Part shown: piece by piece, positions 42,301 to 57,300 of the stretch
Layout of the letters: every line of letters starts with the position of its first letter
Position numbering within the stretch: the first letter of the stretch is position 1
Origin: an uncultured Oscillospiraceae bacterium
Lineage (GTDB): Bacteria; Bacillota; Clostridia; Oscillospirales; Oscillospiraceae
Direction: 5' to 3'
Assembly (NCBI GenBank): GCA_934593275.1
Contig: CAKTQE010000004.1
Span: 20,374-84,373, forward strand
Length of the DNA stretch: 64,000 nucleotides
Notes under the pieces: model-generated
Told to the model about the DNA's origin: nothing
What the model saw: only the letters and a program-made list of their open reading frames with translations
Databases searched by the model: none
Program-made: the position numbers and the translations under genes

Positions 42301-45300
42301 CATCCAGATTTGCTCCTCATTCCGGATGCCCACCTGCCGCACACCGCTCTTTTCCGAAACATCGATGAACACACCGGCGGCTGCATCACCCAGATACAGG
42401 GTGATGTTATTGACGGTAATGCTGCTGCTGCTTTGGAAATCAGAATCATCACTGGTATGCTTGTGGATAAAGCCACCCGTATGCTCCTCGTGGCGGATGC
42501 GGTCACCGGTGATTTCCCGGTTGTCGATCCGGATGCTGGCACCCTTGTAGATAAGGTCCTGGACGGTGACGGTTGCGGCTTCCCTGGTAATGACCTTGCT
42601 CTTGGCGTAGGCATCACCAATGGCGTTCAGCTGCACCCGTGCATCGGTATGGACGTTGGCATCCAGATAATCCGGTTCCGAGGTGGCGTTGATAACGGCA
42701 CCATCGTGGCCGATGACCGTAACGTTCTCTACCCTGGTATTGGCCGTCAGGGAAACCTCCAGGTCGTTCATGGCATCAATGTTGGCCCCAAGTCCGCTGC
42801 CCTTGGCGTAACCGTAGCTGTAAACATCCAGCTTCTTGAGGACGGCGTTGATATAAACATACCGGCCCTCGATCACCTTGACGTTCCGGATACTTACATC
42901 GGAATTCAGCTCAATTGTCGCCTGATTGTGTACATCCGGGGCCACGCCCAGGCCGGAGCAGTCTGCGGAGGAATTGGTGACCACACCGTTCTGAGATGCG
43001 TTGGAGCGGATGGTAACGGTGCCGAAACGGTTTTGGATACTGCCAACATTCTGAATATCGACCTTGGACGTGGTTTTCAGGGTCAGGTTCGTTTGAACCT
43101 CGCCCAGAGCCACCACGCCGCCGGAGGTGATTTTTGCGGTGGTGGTGATCACATCGTTTTCACCGGCATTGGCGCAGATGCTGAGGCTCCCGTGATTTGC
43201 GGAGAGGTCGCTGTTTCCCGCAACGGTGATGAGGCAGCTGCGATTCAATTCGTTGATGGCGGTCAGGATACCCTTGGTAAAGAATCCGCCGCCGTCTGCC
43301 ACGGTCTTGGCCGTCATGGTTGCCTTGGAGTCGGCAGTAACAGTCAGGCTGTCATCCGCTTGGAGCTTGGCACCGATGGTAACGGTGTTGTTGGAGGTGA
43401 TGTGATTCTCACCCTTCGTGAAGTCTGCGTTGATTGCAAAGCCAATGTTGGTGCCTGTGGCATCGGCCTTGGCTTCGGTGGTATCTTCCGAGGTGAGGGT
43501 GATGCTGCCCTCTGCCGTCAGAACCGCTCCACCGGTAACGCTTACATTGGTGCTGTACCAGCTGTTGGTGGGAAGGCTTGTCTTGGTGATTCCAATACCG
43601 GAAACTTCCGTACCCTTTTTCACAATGGACTGGGCCGTGCCTTTATTGTAGGCCCGGAGAATGATGTCCTCCAACGCCTGAATGGAACCGCCGGTGACGG
43701 TGAGACCCACGGTCTGGGGCTTGTCGCTGGCTGCACCCACCTTGGCATCGGACGTGGTGAACGTTGCGTCTGCCACGCCCACACCACCGGCCTTGTGGGC
43801 TTCGGAAGTGGAAGCGGTATTGCCGATGGACTCGGCCTTAAAGGTTCCGTTGATTTCCATGCAAGCCCCTGTCACTGTGACAGAAACCACATCCCGGGTG
43901 GAAGACTGGGAAATCATCGAGCCTACGGTTGCCACGCCCAGACTCTGGGGCAACGCTGCCTTGGCAAAAGATTCTGTGACGGATTTGGCCCGGGCGGTAA
44001 AGCTGCCCGCTAGGGTCATCCGGTTTTCGCCAACGCCCGCAACCGTCAGGGTGTTCCGGGTGGCAGTGGCTGCCGTTGCCTTGTTGGCACTGGCTCCTAG
44101 CAGGGAGAGACTTGTCCCGGCTGTGGAACCGGTCTGGGCATCGGCCTTGCCAAAGTCGCCCTCCCGGAGGATCTCAGAGCGAATATTCACATCGCCCTGG
44201 ATGTCCAGCTTGCCGCCGTAGGTAAAGGAGGTATCCTGGGCTGCATTCAAATCCGCATTGATCACGTTGACCGCAACGTTCAAGCCGCTGACTGTCACCT
44301 TTGCGGAACGGCCCAGGGCCTTTGCGCTGACGTGGCCCAGGTTTTCAAGGTTGATGCTGCCGGTAATGTGGCCTCCTGCCGCTGCGCCAAAGGCTGCCTT
44401 GGCGGTGGAAGAAGTGGTAGCGTAGGCCACGTTGCTGCTTGCACTGCCGATACCTGCCACCAGGCCACCGGCAAAGCCGGTCTCTGCCTCAGACTGAGCA
44501 TAGTAGTCATTTTTCACGTTGACAGTGGCCGCTTCAATGGTCTTTGCGTTCAGCAGGGCTTCCATGCTGCCCTTGGCGTTGGCCCTGACCACCATGACGG
44601 TGGCGTTATACAGGCCAAGGGTAGAGCCATTGTACACCTCTGCGTTGGCAATCAGCTGACCCAGCATCTGAACGTCCACATTGCCTTTGGCCCGGATGGT
44701 TCCGTTCACGATGGCCGCCTTGGCCTGGGCTTCCATCTCCGCCAGGGCCAGGGACTCTGTAGCACCCAACAAACTGACGTTCACATTGGAACTGTTGCCG
44801 CTGCCCACCGTGGCCGTTGCGCCATCACCCGTATTATTGAACTGGGAAATAACGCTGATGTTGCCGTTGGAAGTAACCTCAGGGGCTGTGCTTTCAGCGC
44901 CGATGTGGGCCGTATGCTTTGCGGTGACCTTGGAGAACACATTGTTGGCTGCCAGTTTAACACCGGCAATGGAGACGTTGGCGGGCAAAATCTTTGCATC
45001 CGCTGCCGCCGTACCCTGACACAGGACGATCAGACTGTCTCCCTCATCGTCTTCTGCGCTGAGGGAGCCGTCCCCCTCGATACCTGCACAGGCTACGCTC
45101 CGAGCCTCCGCATAGGCAACGTTCAAGTCCGCTGCCGCCATATTGACAGAGATACCGTTCTCCGACTGCTTGCTCTCGGCGGTGGCCTTGGTCTGATAGC
45201 GATTCGTCAGGTTCAGCTTCCCTACACGGAGCTTCTTGTTCTTTTCCAGGTACAAATCTGCCTTGGAGCTGCCGCCTGCATAGGCGTAGACCACGGTGAC

Positions 45301-48300
45301 TGTGCCGGAATAGTAGCTGACTGCGCTGCCGGAGTAGACACCGGCATCCGCCAGGGAGGCGGTATTGGCCATGACAGACAGCGTACCATGAATGGTTCCC
45401 GGAATTCCGCTGACCAGTGCCGTATGGACTGCGTTGAAGTTTGCCACACAGGCGTTGGCCGTCAGGTTGGCATAGCTGACACTGCCGGAAGTAGCGGTGC
45501 TTGCGCCCACCCGGGCCTTTGCGCCCATTTGGGAAGCACTGTTCAGGTTGGATACCAGGGTCACGTCTCCGGTAACGGTATTCAGGCTGCAATTTCTTAC
45601 AAAGGTGTTCTGCCGCACATTGTTCACGGCAACAGCCACGTTGGCCGTAACGGCCACTACGCTAAAGCTTGCCGTTGGGGTCACGATGTTGGCATTGGCC
45701 TGGGCTGTCCCCTGGGCAGTAACGGCCATATTGCCATGGACATCCAGAGTACCAGTGCCGGAGATTCCCGTGTTTGCGGTAGTTGTGGCACAGGCTACTG
45801 CCGTATTGAGTCCGATATTTGTAAGCGTTGCGCTGACACCGCCGGAAGCGGGTGTAACGTTGGTATCTGCCAGGGAGGTATAGGTATTGGTGACGGTAAT
45901 ATCCTCACAGGTGAGGGCCTTTTGGGCATTCAGAACCGCCTCAAAGGTGCCGGAAGCGAAGCTGTAGCCCATCATCACGCCTACAGATACCCCGCCCAGG
46001 CTGAAGTTTTCAATTCCGGCGTAGGCCGTAGATGCGGCGGTATTGGAAACCGTCACCTTTCCGGCCGTTCCGCCAAAGCTTGCCAGGGCACTGCTGGTAC
46101 CGTCAGACAGGGCCACAGCACCGTTGCCGGTGGCAGTGATCATTCCGGCGGAAGCGGTATAGATGCGGGACTCTGCCACCTTGGTAAAGGGGACCGTAAT
46201 GGACTTGTCTTCACTATCCGTCTTCTGTTCCGCTTTCAGGTTTTCTGCGCTGACCGCAGACAGGACGGAGGAAACCAGCACATCCTGTTGAACCGTCAGA
46301 TTATCTGCTGTATCCAGCCGGGCTTGCTGCTGAGAACCCACCCAGGCGAATGCCAGCGTAGCACTGGCGGTGACACCGCCCAGGGCCGCATTGACAACCA
46401 GGGTATGGGCCTTGGCACTGCCATAGGCTAAGACATTCAGGGACTCTGCCTTCATGCTGCCGGTAAGGCCCAGCAGCTCGGCGTTGTTCACAGCCTTGTT
46501 AAAGGCCAGGGCCAGATTGATGCCCACGGCGGCGGAACCGGCAGAACCGGTGACCGCAATGATGCGGCTATAGCTGTCGTTGGGCTGTTCCTGAGAACCG
46601 GCCTGAACACAGACACCGCCGGTCACTTTGACCTTTGCTCCGGTCAAATCCAGAATGGCCTTGTTCACGGAGCCGATGTAGGCCACGTCCACCGTGGCAC
46701 CCATTGCGACTGCGCCGCCGGTCACGCCGGTGGAGACCACATGCACGTCTCCGTTGATAGCGGCCTTGACGGTCAAATCACCGGTGGTGATATTTACGCC
46801 ACGGATGGCACCGATGTTGGTGATAAAGCCCAATCCCACTGCAACGATGCCGTTGCCGGCAATGGCACCACCGGCAATTCCGGCTCCCAGGACCTCCGTC
46901 TGGCCCGCTGCCTCAGCGGTGACGGTGATGCTGCTTACCTGGATGCTGCCATGGTCTCCGGTCACGGTTTCGTCAGGAGCAAAGCCCACATAGGCTCTTG
47001 CATCCAGCTTGTTGACCACGACCACCACGCAGGCCCCGGCTGCCCCCGCTCCGGCGGAAATGGAGAGGATGCCGCCCTGGGCATTGGCGGTAAAGTCATG
47101 GCTTACTACCAATAGGGCATTGGGTGCGATGACGGTCACGTTCTTCCCCACGTAGGTCCGAACCTTTGTCAGGTTAATGGCCGTTGCGATGCCCGCATTG
47201 ACGGCAACGCCGCCTGCTGCCAGTGCCGCCACGGCGACCTGGCTGTTGGTGGTGCCGCTGTTAGATACCTGGATGGTGCCGGAAATGTTTTCGATACGGC
47301 CGTTGCCATCAATGGCCGCTACGCTGCTGCCCTGGAAATAGGTTGCGCCAATGGACACATTCACGGCCACCGCCCCACCGGAAATACCGGTATTGACGGT
47401 CAGCACATCTCCAAAGTTCATGCAGCTTTCCACAGACAGGTTGGCAGCCTTGGCAACAGAGCCTCTCAGAATTGCGTTCGATTCGGAAGTGACCACCAGA
47501 ACCGCTCCGCTGACACCCACGCCTACAAAGCCGCCGCCTGCGGTGACGGAAATCAGCCGGATGGTGGAATTCTTCTGGGTGGGAATGCCCAGGTCATCCA
47601 TTTGCTTGTTGGTTCCACTGTTGGAAACTCGGTTGTTCCGGTCCGAGTGGGTCTTTACAGGCTGTGCCTTGGCTCCGACCCAGGACCTTACTTCAATGTC
47701 GCCCCCTGCGCTGAGGACTGCGTCGGTATCTACCAGGGCATTGACATTGGAGCTGAGAACGGAAACCGTCAGGCCAACGCCGACCCCTGCCCCACCGCCG
47801 CCTACGGCGATAGAACCGGAAATCATGTTGGCGTTCAGGTTGTCACTGGCCAGCACCCGAATGTTTTCCGCTGCCGTAACACGGGAGCTGCCTCCAATAA
47901 TGGCAGAGGTGGCATCCGAAAGCTCAGGCAGTTTTTGAACCGTGTAGCCCGTTCCACCTGTGGCAGCAAAGGTGCTGTCATCAAAGGTATTGGCACTGGT
48001 CAAATCCGTTTCTACATAGGTGCTGTTTCTGGTGTCGTAGAGATACCGCTGGGTGTTATGGTAGGTGGTAGAAGCTTCTTCATCGGTAATGGCGGTATAA
48101 GTGCCGTCACTGTTTTTGATGTAGAGCTTTCCGTCGCCTTTCACGGGGGCGGTATCTGTACTGCCCTGGCCGTAGTTGCCGTAATCCTCGGTGCCAAGCT
48201 TCTGGCCGTCACCCTGGAGGGACTGGCCGACCTTTTGGCTGGGGTCACGGCCCTGTAAATACTGGCTGTTGCCCGCCGCAAAGGCTTCGGAAACCTGGGT

Positions 48301-51300
48301 TTCAGGATTCATGGCAGCAGGTGCCAGATACTTGCGGTCTTCCTCGGAAACCGTAAAGGCTTCCAGGATCAATTGATTCTTGCCGTCCCGCTGTTCTTTC
48401 CCCTGGGAGTCCGTCTTGGCTCTATAGAAGCTGCCGTCCTTTTCATACAGGGTCACGCTGCTGCCGCCCTTGGTATAGGTATAGAGGGTATAGGTGCTGC
48501 CGCGGTTTTCCACGGTTCCGTAGAGGGAATCGTGGGCATCCCGGCTCATCAGCGCACCTGCCACCACAACGGACAGGTTCACACCTACCGCCGCCACACC
48601 GCTGCCCGCCACACTGGCACTGACAGAGAGGAGGTCTCTTTGAGAGCTGCCCTGCACCGTGACGTTTCCGGCTTCCACGGTGTTCTCTACACCGATGGCC
48701 GCCCGAACGGTGGCAAAGCTGACGGATACCAGCGCATTGACACCTACCGCCACCGTTCCGGAAGCGGCCAGGGTCACAACAGCGGCTACCAGGCCATAGT
48801 TGTCCTCTGCCCGCACCGTCAAATCGCCGGTGGTGCGGATGGTCACATTGCTTCCTGTCAGGGCTTCGGTACGGAATCGCAGGACCACCACATCCAGCGT
48901 GCCGCCTACACCGGCGGTACCGCCGCCGGACATGCCCGCTGCGTCACCGGATACAAATTCCTTAGAACTGGCGATCACTTCCACGCCGCCATTGCCCGCT
49001 TGCAGCAGGGCATTGTCCAGAACCTGGGCCAGGGTCTTGTTTTCAAAATAGGTGACCACGGCCACGGCTGTGGCTGCTGCGGAGCCGGAAGCTGCCACAC
49101 CGATACCGACGTTCAGAAGCTTGCTGTCGTCATTGGCATTCACACGGATGGCGTTGGCCCCGGTGACGTTGCCGCCCAGAGAAGCCTCGGTGCTGTTCAT
49201 AAATACCAGTGCGTTGACGTCACCGGCCACAGCGGTGCTGCCGGAGGCTCCAAAGGCCACGGCCAGCAGATCCAGGGTACTCTTATTTTCGGCGGTCACG
49301 GAAACGTCACCGCTGGCATTGACACTGCCGGAGTTTCCTACGGAAGCCTTGACGTTCTTGTCGAATACGCCGACCACCACGGTTGCGCCTACGCCCACGC
49401 TGCCAGCGGCACTGAGGGCACCGGCGAACTCCACGACGAATGTATCGTCCGAGGCATCGACGGATAGGTCGCCCTCTTCGCTGTCTTCATCATCCTGAAC
49501 GCCTACCGTAACGGTAACGGCATCCCCGATCTCCGCTTTGACCTTGTTGGAGACCACCAGGGTGGCCACGGTGCCGGTAATGGCATTGCCGGAACCGGCG
49601 GCAGCGGAAACCTCGGCCATGACCACGGTTTCCCGGGCATTGGCACTGACGTTCACACCACGGCGGCGGTTATACCGGTTTTGGAGAATGTTGCTGCCGG
49701 AATTATAGGTCTTTGCGGTGATACGGCTGCCGGTTTCCACGGTGGTCAGGACACTGTTGGACAGCACCAGGGTACCCACCGTTGCGCCCACGCCGGTGGT
49801 GCCAACGGAAATGCCGCCGGCTGCCAGAGCGTAGAGGGCCTGGAGGTCTGCGCAAATGTCTACGGAGTCAAAGGCTGTGATCTGGCTGTCTGCCCCGACT
49901 CTGGTTTCAATGGTGTTGGAGGACACGGTAACGGGAATGGTCCCGCTGACGGTGTTGCCGGTTCCGGAAGCCCCTACCGCCACCCCAACGATGACGGCGG
50001 TATCTTCACCGGAACTGCGGACGGTCACATTGCCGCCCAGGGACTGAAGCGTTGCGCTGCCCAGCTCCACAATGGCCTTGTGGTTCAGCACATTGACCAG
50101 AACCTCGCCGCCAACTGCCGTAGCACTGGGTGCCACCGCCACGCTGAGGGCCACTTCTGCCAAAAGACTGTTGGCAGAAGCTTGGATGTTCACGTCCTTT
50201 TGCGCCGTGAGCTTTGCCCCGGAGGCAACGGAAACCTTTGCCTCGGTCTGGGACACCAGCACACCCACCACACCAGCGGCACTGGCCGAGCCACCGGCCG
50301 CCATGGCGGCGGAAGCGGAGGCCGCCACATTGATGAGGCGTTCCCGGTTCCGGGAGGTGATGTCCATGCCGCCCTGGGTGCTGGTCAGGGTAGATGCGCC
50401 GATTTGGGTCAGAGCTTTCGCCTGATCCACGATGACGGCAACGGTGCCGCCTGCGGCCACCTTTGCGTTTCCGCCGGAAGCGGACAGGGTGACCAGCAGT
50501 TCATCGGTATCCACCTGGGAAGCAACGGTAACGGTATTCTGGGCCTTGATGGAGCAATTGTCCCCCACCAGGCTGGAAACGGTATTGTTGTTTGCAATGA
50601 CGTTGACGGTGCCGCCTACGCTCAGGTTTGCGGGGGCGGTGCCGGTAGAGGCACTGGCCGCCACGGTGACCACCATCACATCAAAGACTCCGGAAGCGGT
50701 CTGGTTGTAGCCGCCCTTTTGTACCAGAATCACACAGTCGTCACCCAAAGAGGCTTCAACCACATCCTGGTTGGAAACGCAGCCCACCGTCACGCCGACA
50801 CCCACCTTGGAGGGGGCCGCACTGAGAGAACCGGCCAGAACCCGCACATTGGCATCGTCCTTGGCTTCCAGGGTCATTCCGGGATTTTTGGTATTGTCGC
50901 CGGTGAGGGTGACACACACGCCCCGTCCCAGCTGGGCCAGAACCTGATTCTTAAAGAAGATCATGGCCACAGACCCGGCAACAGAGGCACTGGAAGCACC
51001 GGTTGCAGAAGCGGGGCTGGACATGATAGACCCGGCTACCGCATCTACATAGTAGTTGGCGGAACTGAATACATTCAGCGCATTAACAAGACTCAGTGCA
51101 TCGGAAGTGGAGACATTGACATCTAACGTGTAGGAGCCGTCTTCTCCCCGCTTGTCCAGGTTGATAAAGCCGGTCTTTGCGTTGGCCTTGTCCTCATCGG
51201 TAAGCTTGGAGGTATCGGTAATAAAGGTTCCCGCCTGAATGGCACTTTCAAAATCGCTGCGGTCTACACGGAGCTTGTTTGCGGTGATTTCCAGGCGTTC

Positions 51301-54300
51301 GCCCCGGATATCGGTGTAGTTGCCGATTTGCACTGTCACCTGGTCATTTGCATAGACCAGACCGAAGGCTGCGCCCACACCGGCCTTGGAGCCTTTGGAA
51401 AGGCTCACGCCACCGGCCCGGATGGCAAGCTTGGTCTTATCGGAAGCGGAAATACGGATGTTGCCGCCCTCAATATGGATGCTATTAGACTTGGTGGCAA
51501 TGTCATTGCCATTGCCGTCAAGCATCGCCACAGTGACTTTGGACTTGGCGTTGTCCACCACGATGGCCAGAGACCCGGCGATGGAGACCTTGCCTTCTCC
51601 GCTGACGGCCCCTGCCAGGGCCTGAGCGGCCAGAAGTCCTTTGTACTCCCCATCCATATTCTGGGTCAGGTCAGAACCCAGCTGCACATCTCCCAGAGTG
51701 GTTCCCGCTTCATCGGTCTTCTTGGCGGTGATGTTGCCGGAAACCAGGGTGATGGCTTCGTTGCCGTCTACGCTGATGGCAACGGCGGCGGCAATGGAAT
51801 TGGCGTTTCTCGCCTGGCTCATGGCCATGCCGGTACCCAGGGTCTTGAAATTGCCATGGTTGGTGCTGAAAATCCGGACATTGGCACCGGAAACGTTGCC
51901 CGCAACGGTGGTGGTGGCCTTGTGGTTGGTAATATTCAGGCCCACTGCCGCTGCCACCTGGAATTTCTGCGCTCCGGTGGGGTTCACGTTGGGCAGCTTC
52001 TGGGCCCCGGTGGAATTGGCCTGACCCACGCCATTGTTGGCGGTGCCGGAAGCTGCGGAGGAATCCGCACCCTGGGCATTCTGTGTCCGCAGGGCGTTGC
52101 TGGACAGGGAGGCATTGGCGGAGGTCTGACCGCCGTTGGCATTCTGGTCCAGTGCCGCATTGGCGTTCTGCTGGGTCTGGTTTTGAGGCTTGCTGCCGGT
52201 ATTAGAGCTAAAGTAGTCTCCTGCCATCAGCTTGTTGGCCGAGTCCTCGGTACTTTGGACACCCTTTGCCACCTTATTGAGGTAGCGGTCCATGTCCGCA
52301 CCCATGGCGGTGGCCAGTGCTTCGCTGTTGTCCTGGTTGAATGTGAATGTACCAATATACACATCCCCGGCACTTTGAATCTGGCCCAACATGGCGTTTT
52401 CCACCCGGGCGTTCACAATATTGATGGCTGCGCTGGCACCTACTGCCGTAGAAGTTCCGGCTGCAAAGGCACTGGACTTGGTGGCGGTGGTGCCGGTCCG
52501 GGAGGCGGAGATTTGGACGTTTACAAAGTCCTCTGTGCCATCCACGCTGACCTGAACATCGTTGTCACCGGTGGTGGTGATTCTGGTGTTCTTGCCGATG
52601 TAGCTGCGAATCACATCATTCGTGATGTTCAGTGCCACGGCGGCATCCAGAGCCACGTCCTTAGAGGTATGCTGCTGTTTGCCCTGAGAGGCGGTTGCCA
52701 AGGGGTCCGTTCCTGCCACACCGGCGGTCTGGGTATCCCGGATGGCATCTGCCCGCACATCCAAAGACCCGGCCTGAATGACTCGGTTGTCACCGATGCC
52801 GGCCACCACTTCTACCGTGGTGCTGGTCATGGCGAAGCCTGCGCCCACGCCCACGGACTTTCCGGCGGCGTTGGTCACCGGCGGGGTCTGCGCAGCATCA
52901 GAGGTAGTTGCCGTCCGGAATGTGACCTGAATGTCGGTGTCTCCGTCAGGCATATAGAACAGGTAAGCCGTACCGCCCTCAGCATCGACAATGGACAGGT
53001 CTTTCACGGTAATGGGGGTTTCCTTTCGGGCATTCCCCGTACCCGTCACAAATTTCAGGGTATCCAGAACAAAGCCGTTCTCTGCCTTGACGATGACTGC
53101 CAGACGATCCCTTGCCGCCCCATAGAGCGTTGCCCTCTTTGTAATGCTGCTGAGAGAGCCGTCCATTTCCACCAGCTTGACCTTGCCCTGGAGGGTGGTG
53201 CCATTCTTAATAGAATAGGTGTTGGTGTACTTGCCGTCGACTTCCTGGGTCGTAAAGTCCTGTGTATTTTTGATGCCATTGACCGTAACCTTGCGGCTAC
53301 CCATAAAGTCGGCCCGCAGCTCCACAGGAGACTCGGCACTGACGTTCAGCTCATGCGTAACACCTGCCAAGTCCTTGTCCAGAATCACATTGACGGAATA
53401 GGTGGTTTCCCCATTCTGGGTGGTTGTCACATATTGCAGGATCAGTCCGTAGCAGCTGTACTGGGGATCATAATAAACTTGGTCATTCGTATAATGGAGT
53501 GCCAGAGTCTGCGCTGCCCCGCTGGCATCCCGATAGGTCAGGCTCAGACCGTCCTGGGTCTGGTAGCCCTGATTGGCCTTGATGGTGACCAGGTAGCTTT
53601 CCACCTTGGTCGTTACGCCGTTATTCGTGGTCTGGGTGGTTCTGTCCTGATCGACAGAGAATTCCACTGTACCGTTTTCTCCGGCGTAGGCTTTGAACAT
53701 GCCCTGGCTGGCAGTGGGGGTCTCCCCGGTGCCGGAACCGGCAGCGGCATTGGGGTCATTGGAACCGGCACCCATGTTGGCATCGGCCTCGCCCTTGCTG
53801 TTTTCCGCCGCGGTGGCAACGGTCTTTTCATACTGGTTGCCCAAAGCACGGATAAGGGCATCCTGCGTCACCGCCAGAACCTTGGAGTTGTTTTCCGCAC
53901 TGGCTGCCACAATGGCCGCTGTCTCTCCCTTGAGGATGGCCAGGGCTACGCTTCCGGCCACGGAAACTTTCTGGGCACTGGCACCGGAGATGGCCTCGGT
54001 GGTGAAGCTGTGTCCAGGTTCCCGGGATGTTGCCTGAAGCTTTACATCCAGCAATTCGGTAAAGGTATCCAGGGCCGCATTGGTCAGTGCCTTTCCTGCG
54101 GCACTGAGGGCAGACTCCACCTTTTCCTTGACCACCGTGCCGTTCAGGCCCTTGACAAAGGCCATGAGCTTATCCACATCGCACAAGCCCTTGGTCAGCT
54201 CCCGGCTCAGGTTTCCGGCCAGATGGCCCAGGTTCTCTGTCACAACGGTGTGAAGCTCGGTGTTTTTAAGTCCTGCAATATCCTGGGGCAGTATCGGGCC

Positions 54301-57300
54301 GTCAATACCGGGAACGGTCTGCAAGCCACGGTTGATGATTTCCGCCAACTTCTGCACCACCAGGTCAGAAGCACTCAGCAGAATGCCGTTTTCCCCCACC
54401 AGTGCCGTTTTGATGGCCTGGGAGAATCGCTGAGTGGTCAGGCCGCTGGTGTCCTTGTTTATAAGAACTTCTTCCAGCAGCGGCTTGGTCACGTCCACAA
54501 TGCGGCTTTCCAGAATGCCCGCAATGGACTTCCAGCCCTCGGTCTTTAAGTAGTTCACCAGTTCGCCCCGGATGTTCTGCCAGGTCTGGGCGGCGGTATC
54601 GGCCTGTACATCCCCGCCCATCAGCTCGTTGACCAGCGTTTTAAGGGAATCAGGAATGGCCATAAACTGGGCCATGAGACCGGTCAGGTTTTCTTTCAGC
54701 GTATCATAGGGGTTGTTCTGGGCCAGCTGTTCCAGGCCGGTGCCCTCCAGAAGAGCTTTCAGGGTGGCATCCACGATCTGGCCGGTAACGGTGCCGATTT
54801 GCTCCGGGGTCAGCAGGTCCGAAAGGCCCAGTGCCTTTACAACTTCTTCAACCTGTTCCGTAACGGTCTTGCGGACCAGTTCTTCCAGCCAGCCGACCTG
54901 ATTTTTATCCACAGCCTCCTGGGAAGCCTTTTTCTCCTCCTCCGGGATTCCGGCATAGACTTTCAGGTGAGAAGCCTTGATTTCCGAGTTCCCCAGGAGG
55001 GCTTTGTTGGTATACTCTACGATATTCAGCGCAACTGCCACGCCTACGCCAATGCGGCCCTGAGAAGCGGAACCGTTGGCCCGGAGTTTGCCGGTGTTCT
55101 GTGCCAGACTCTCCACCGTCAAATGGCCGGATTCCCCGTCCTGGGCGATGGCTTCAACGGTCAGGTCATCGGCGATCTCCGCAGAAGCATGAATGCTCTG
55201 AATGTTCAGGACGAACGCTGCTGCCACCTGGATGCTGCCCTCCGTGGTTGCCGCACCGGTGCGGCGGGAGGCGGCGGCCCCTAAGGAGGCGGGAGCGGTA
55301 TTGGAGGTGCCTACAGAGCCGGAAAGCCGCTGGGCACCGGAAAGTGCATTGGCCGCTTGTCGGTCTGACTCCCCGTCACTGTCGCCCTCATCTTCCTCAG
55401 AAGAAGCTTCCGGCACCGGAGACTGGGCATGATCCGAGGAAGCTGCGCCGTTGGCACCGGCATTACTCTCAGCACTCAGATGGTTTCTTGCGGAAGTGGT
55501 GACAGAAACATTTCTGCCGCTGACGGACCTGCTGAGCCGGGAAACCGTGGAATCGTTCAGCACGGAAATCACGAAGCTGCCGCCGACTCCAACGCTGCCT
55601 CCTGCCGCGGAGGCATCTGCCGCCATCTTCCGGGTCAGGTTGCTCTCTGCACGAATGGCAATGTCTTTATTGGCCCGGAGGGCAATGGGGTGATGGCCCA
55701 GCCAGGCCTCAGTTCTGGCACCGGACACACCCAGGGCCAGAACAGGTGTAACGGAGATGCCACCGGCGGAACCGGCCCTGGCAGAAACCAGGCTGCTCTC
55801 TGCCGTATTGGCTTCGATGGTCACCGAGCCAATGCTGCCATCGGGGGTCAGGCTCTTGATGGCCACACCGTCTTCTACCCAGGCAAGGGTATCTACGCCG
55901 GTAACGGAGACGGCAATGCTGGCTCCGACTCCCAGGGAACTTCCCTGGCCCTTGGCAGAGCCGTCCGCCTCATTTTCAAAGGAGGTATCTGCCGTGGCAC
56001 TGATGTTCAGTCCGCCGGAGCCAAGGGTCAGATCCGCATTGTTTTCCACCAATGCCAGGGTCTTGGCAGAGCCTACCAGAACGGTAACGGCACCGCCCAC
56101 ACCGATGGAGGCATCGCTATAGCCGGAGGCTGCGGAAACCACCGCCTGGACTTCCGAGGAGTCCGCCGCCAGTTCCAGGCCATCGGCCCGGATGATGGCG
56201 TTCCGAACCACAGCGGAATTGCTGTGCTTGGCCACGTTCACGCCCACGGCTGCACCTACGGAAACCGCAGAGGAACCTGGGGCAGGCTGCAAGGAGGAAA
56301 CGCCGGGGGTAAACTCTGCCTTGACGGCAATGACCGTCCCCGCTGCCAGCGTGGCAGGAAGCTTTGCAACGTATTTCCCCGCCGCGTTTTTTGTGGCCGT
56401 CAGGACGGTGGTGGAAGTTCCGCTGGTCAGTTCCAGCTTCACACTGCCGTTTTTCACCTTGTAGCCAGCATTGGGGGCGGCGGTAATGACCACTTCTTCC
56501 CCGGCATCGGCCCGGGAGGACTCTACGGAAATGATGCCATTGCGGTAGGTATCCGCCACAGCGATTTGAGCCGCCTTGTCTGCCAGGGTCACAAGGGCCG
56601 TAAAGGTAACGCTATTAGAACGCAGATCCTTTCCATTGAGTGTCGCCGGAATTCTGAACTCATAGCTCCCCGCCTGGGTCGCTGTGGCTTGCAACTGTCC
56701 TGTGAAGCCCGTTCCGGTGACATTTACGACCACGTTCTGGATTTTTCTCCCGGCCTGACTGCCGGCATCGGTCATGGAAATGACCACAGTATCGCCTACC
56801 GCCCCGGCGGTGACGGAAGCCTGAACATCATTTTGGGCAGTGCTGCCATTGTCCAGTTCCACCGCAATGGTATGCTGCTTGGCGTGGAAATTGGCAATCA
56901 GCGTAACATCCGCATCGGGCATTTTGAACGTGCCAGTAAATTCCGCATTCAGGGTGATGGTCTCAACGGTGTCCTGCTCTGCCCCGGCGGGCCGGTAGCG
57001 CAGGGTCACGTCTACGGAAGTGTAGCTGCCATCTGTAGCACTGACGGTTACGGTCACATCTTTTCCAACCTGCATGAGATTTGTGCCGGGCAGGCCTGTT
57101 ACCGTAACAGTACCCACGGCTGCATCTACTGTACCGTCTTTCTGCATCTCGGTGGTGACGGTCTTTTCGTTTACCGCAAAGGACGCGCCAATGCGGATTT
57201 CCGTTCCTGCCACCAGGCCATCCAGCTGCGCCAGTTTCAGATAGTAGTTGCCTTTCTGGTCGCTTTGCAGCTGCACCGTTTCCAGGGTGTTTGCTCCACC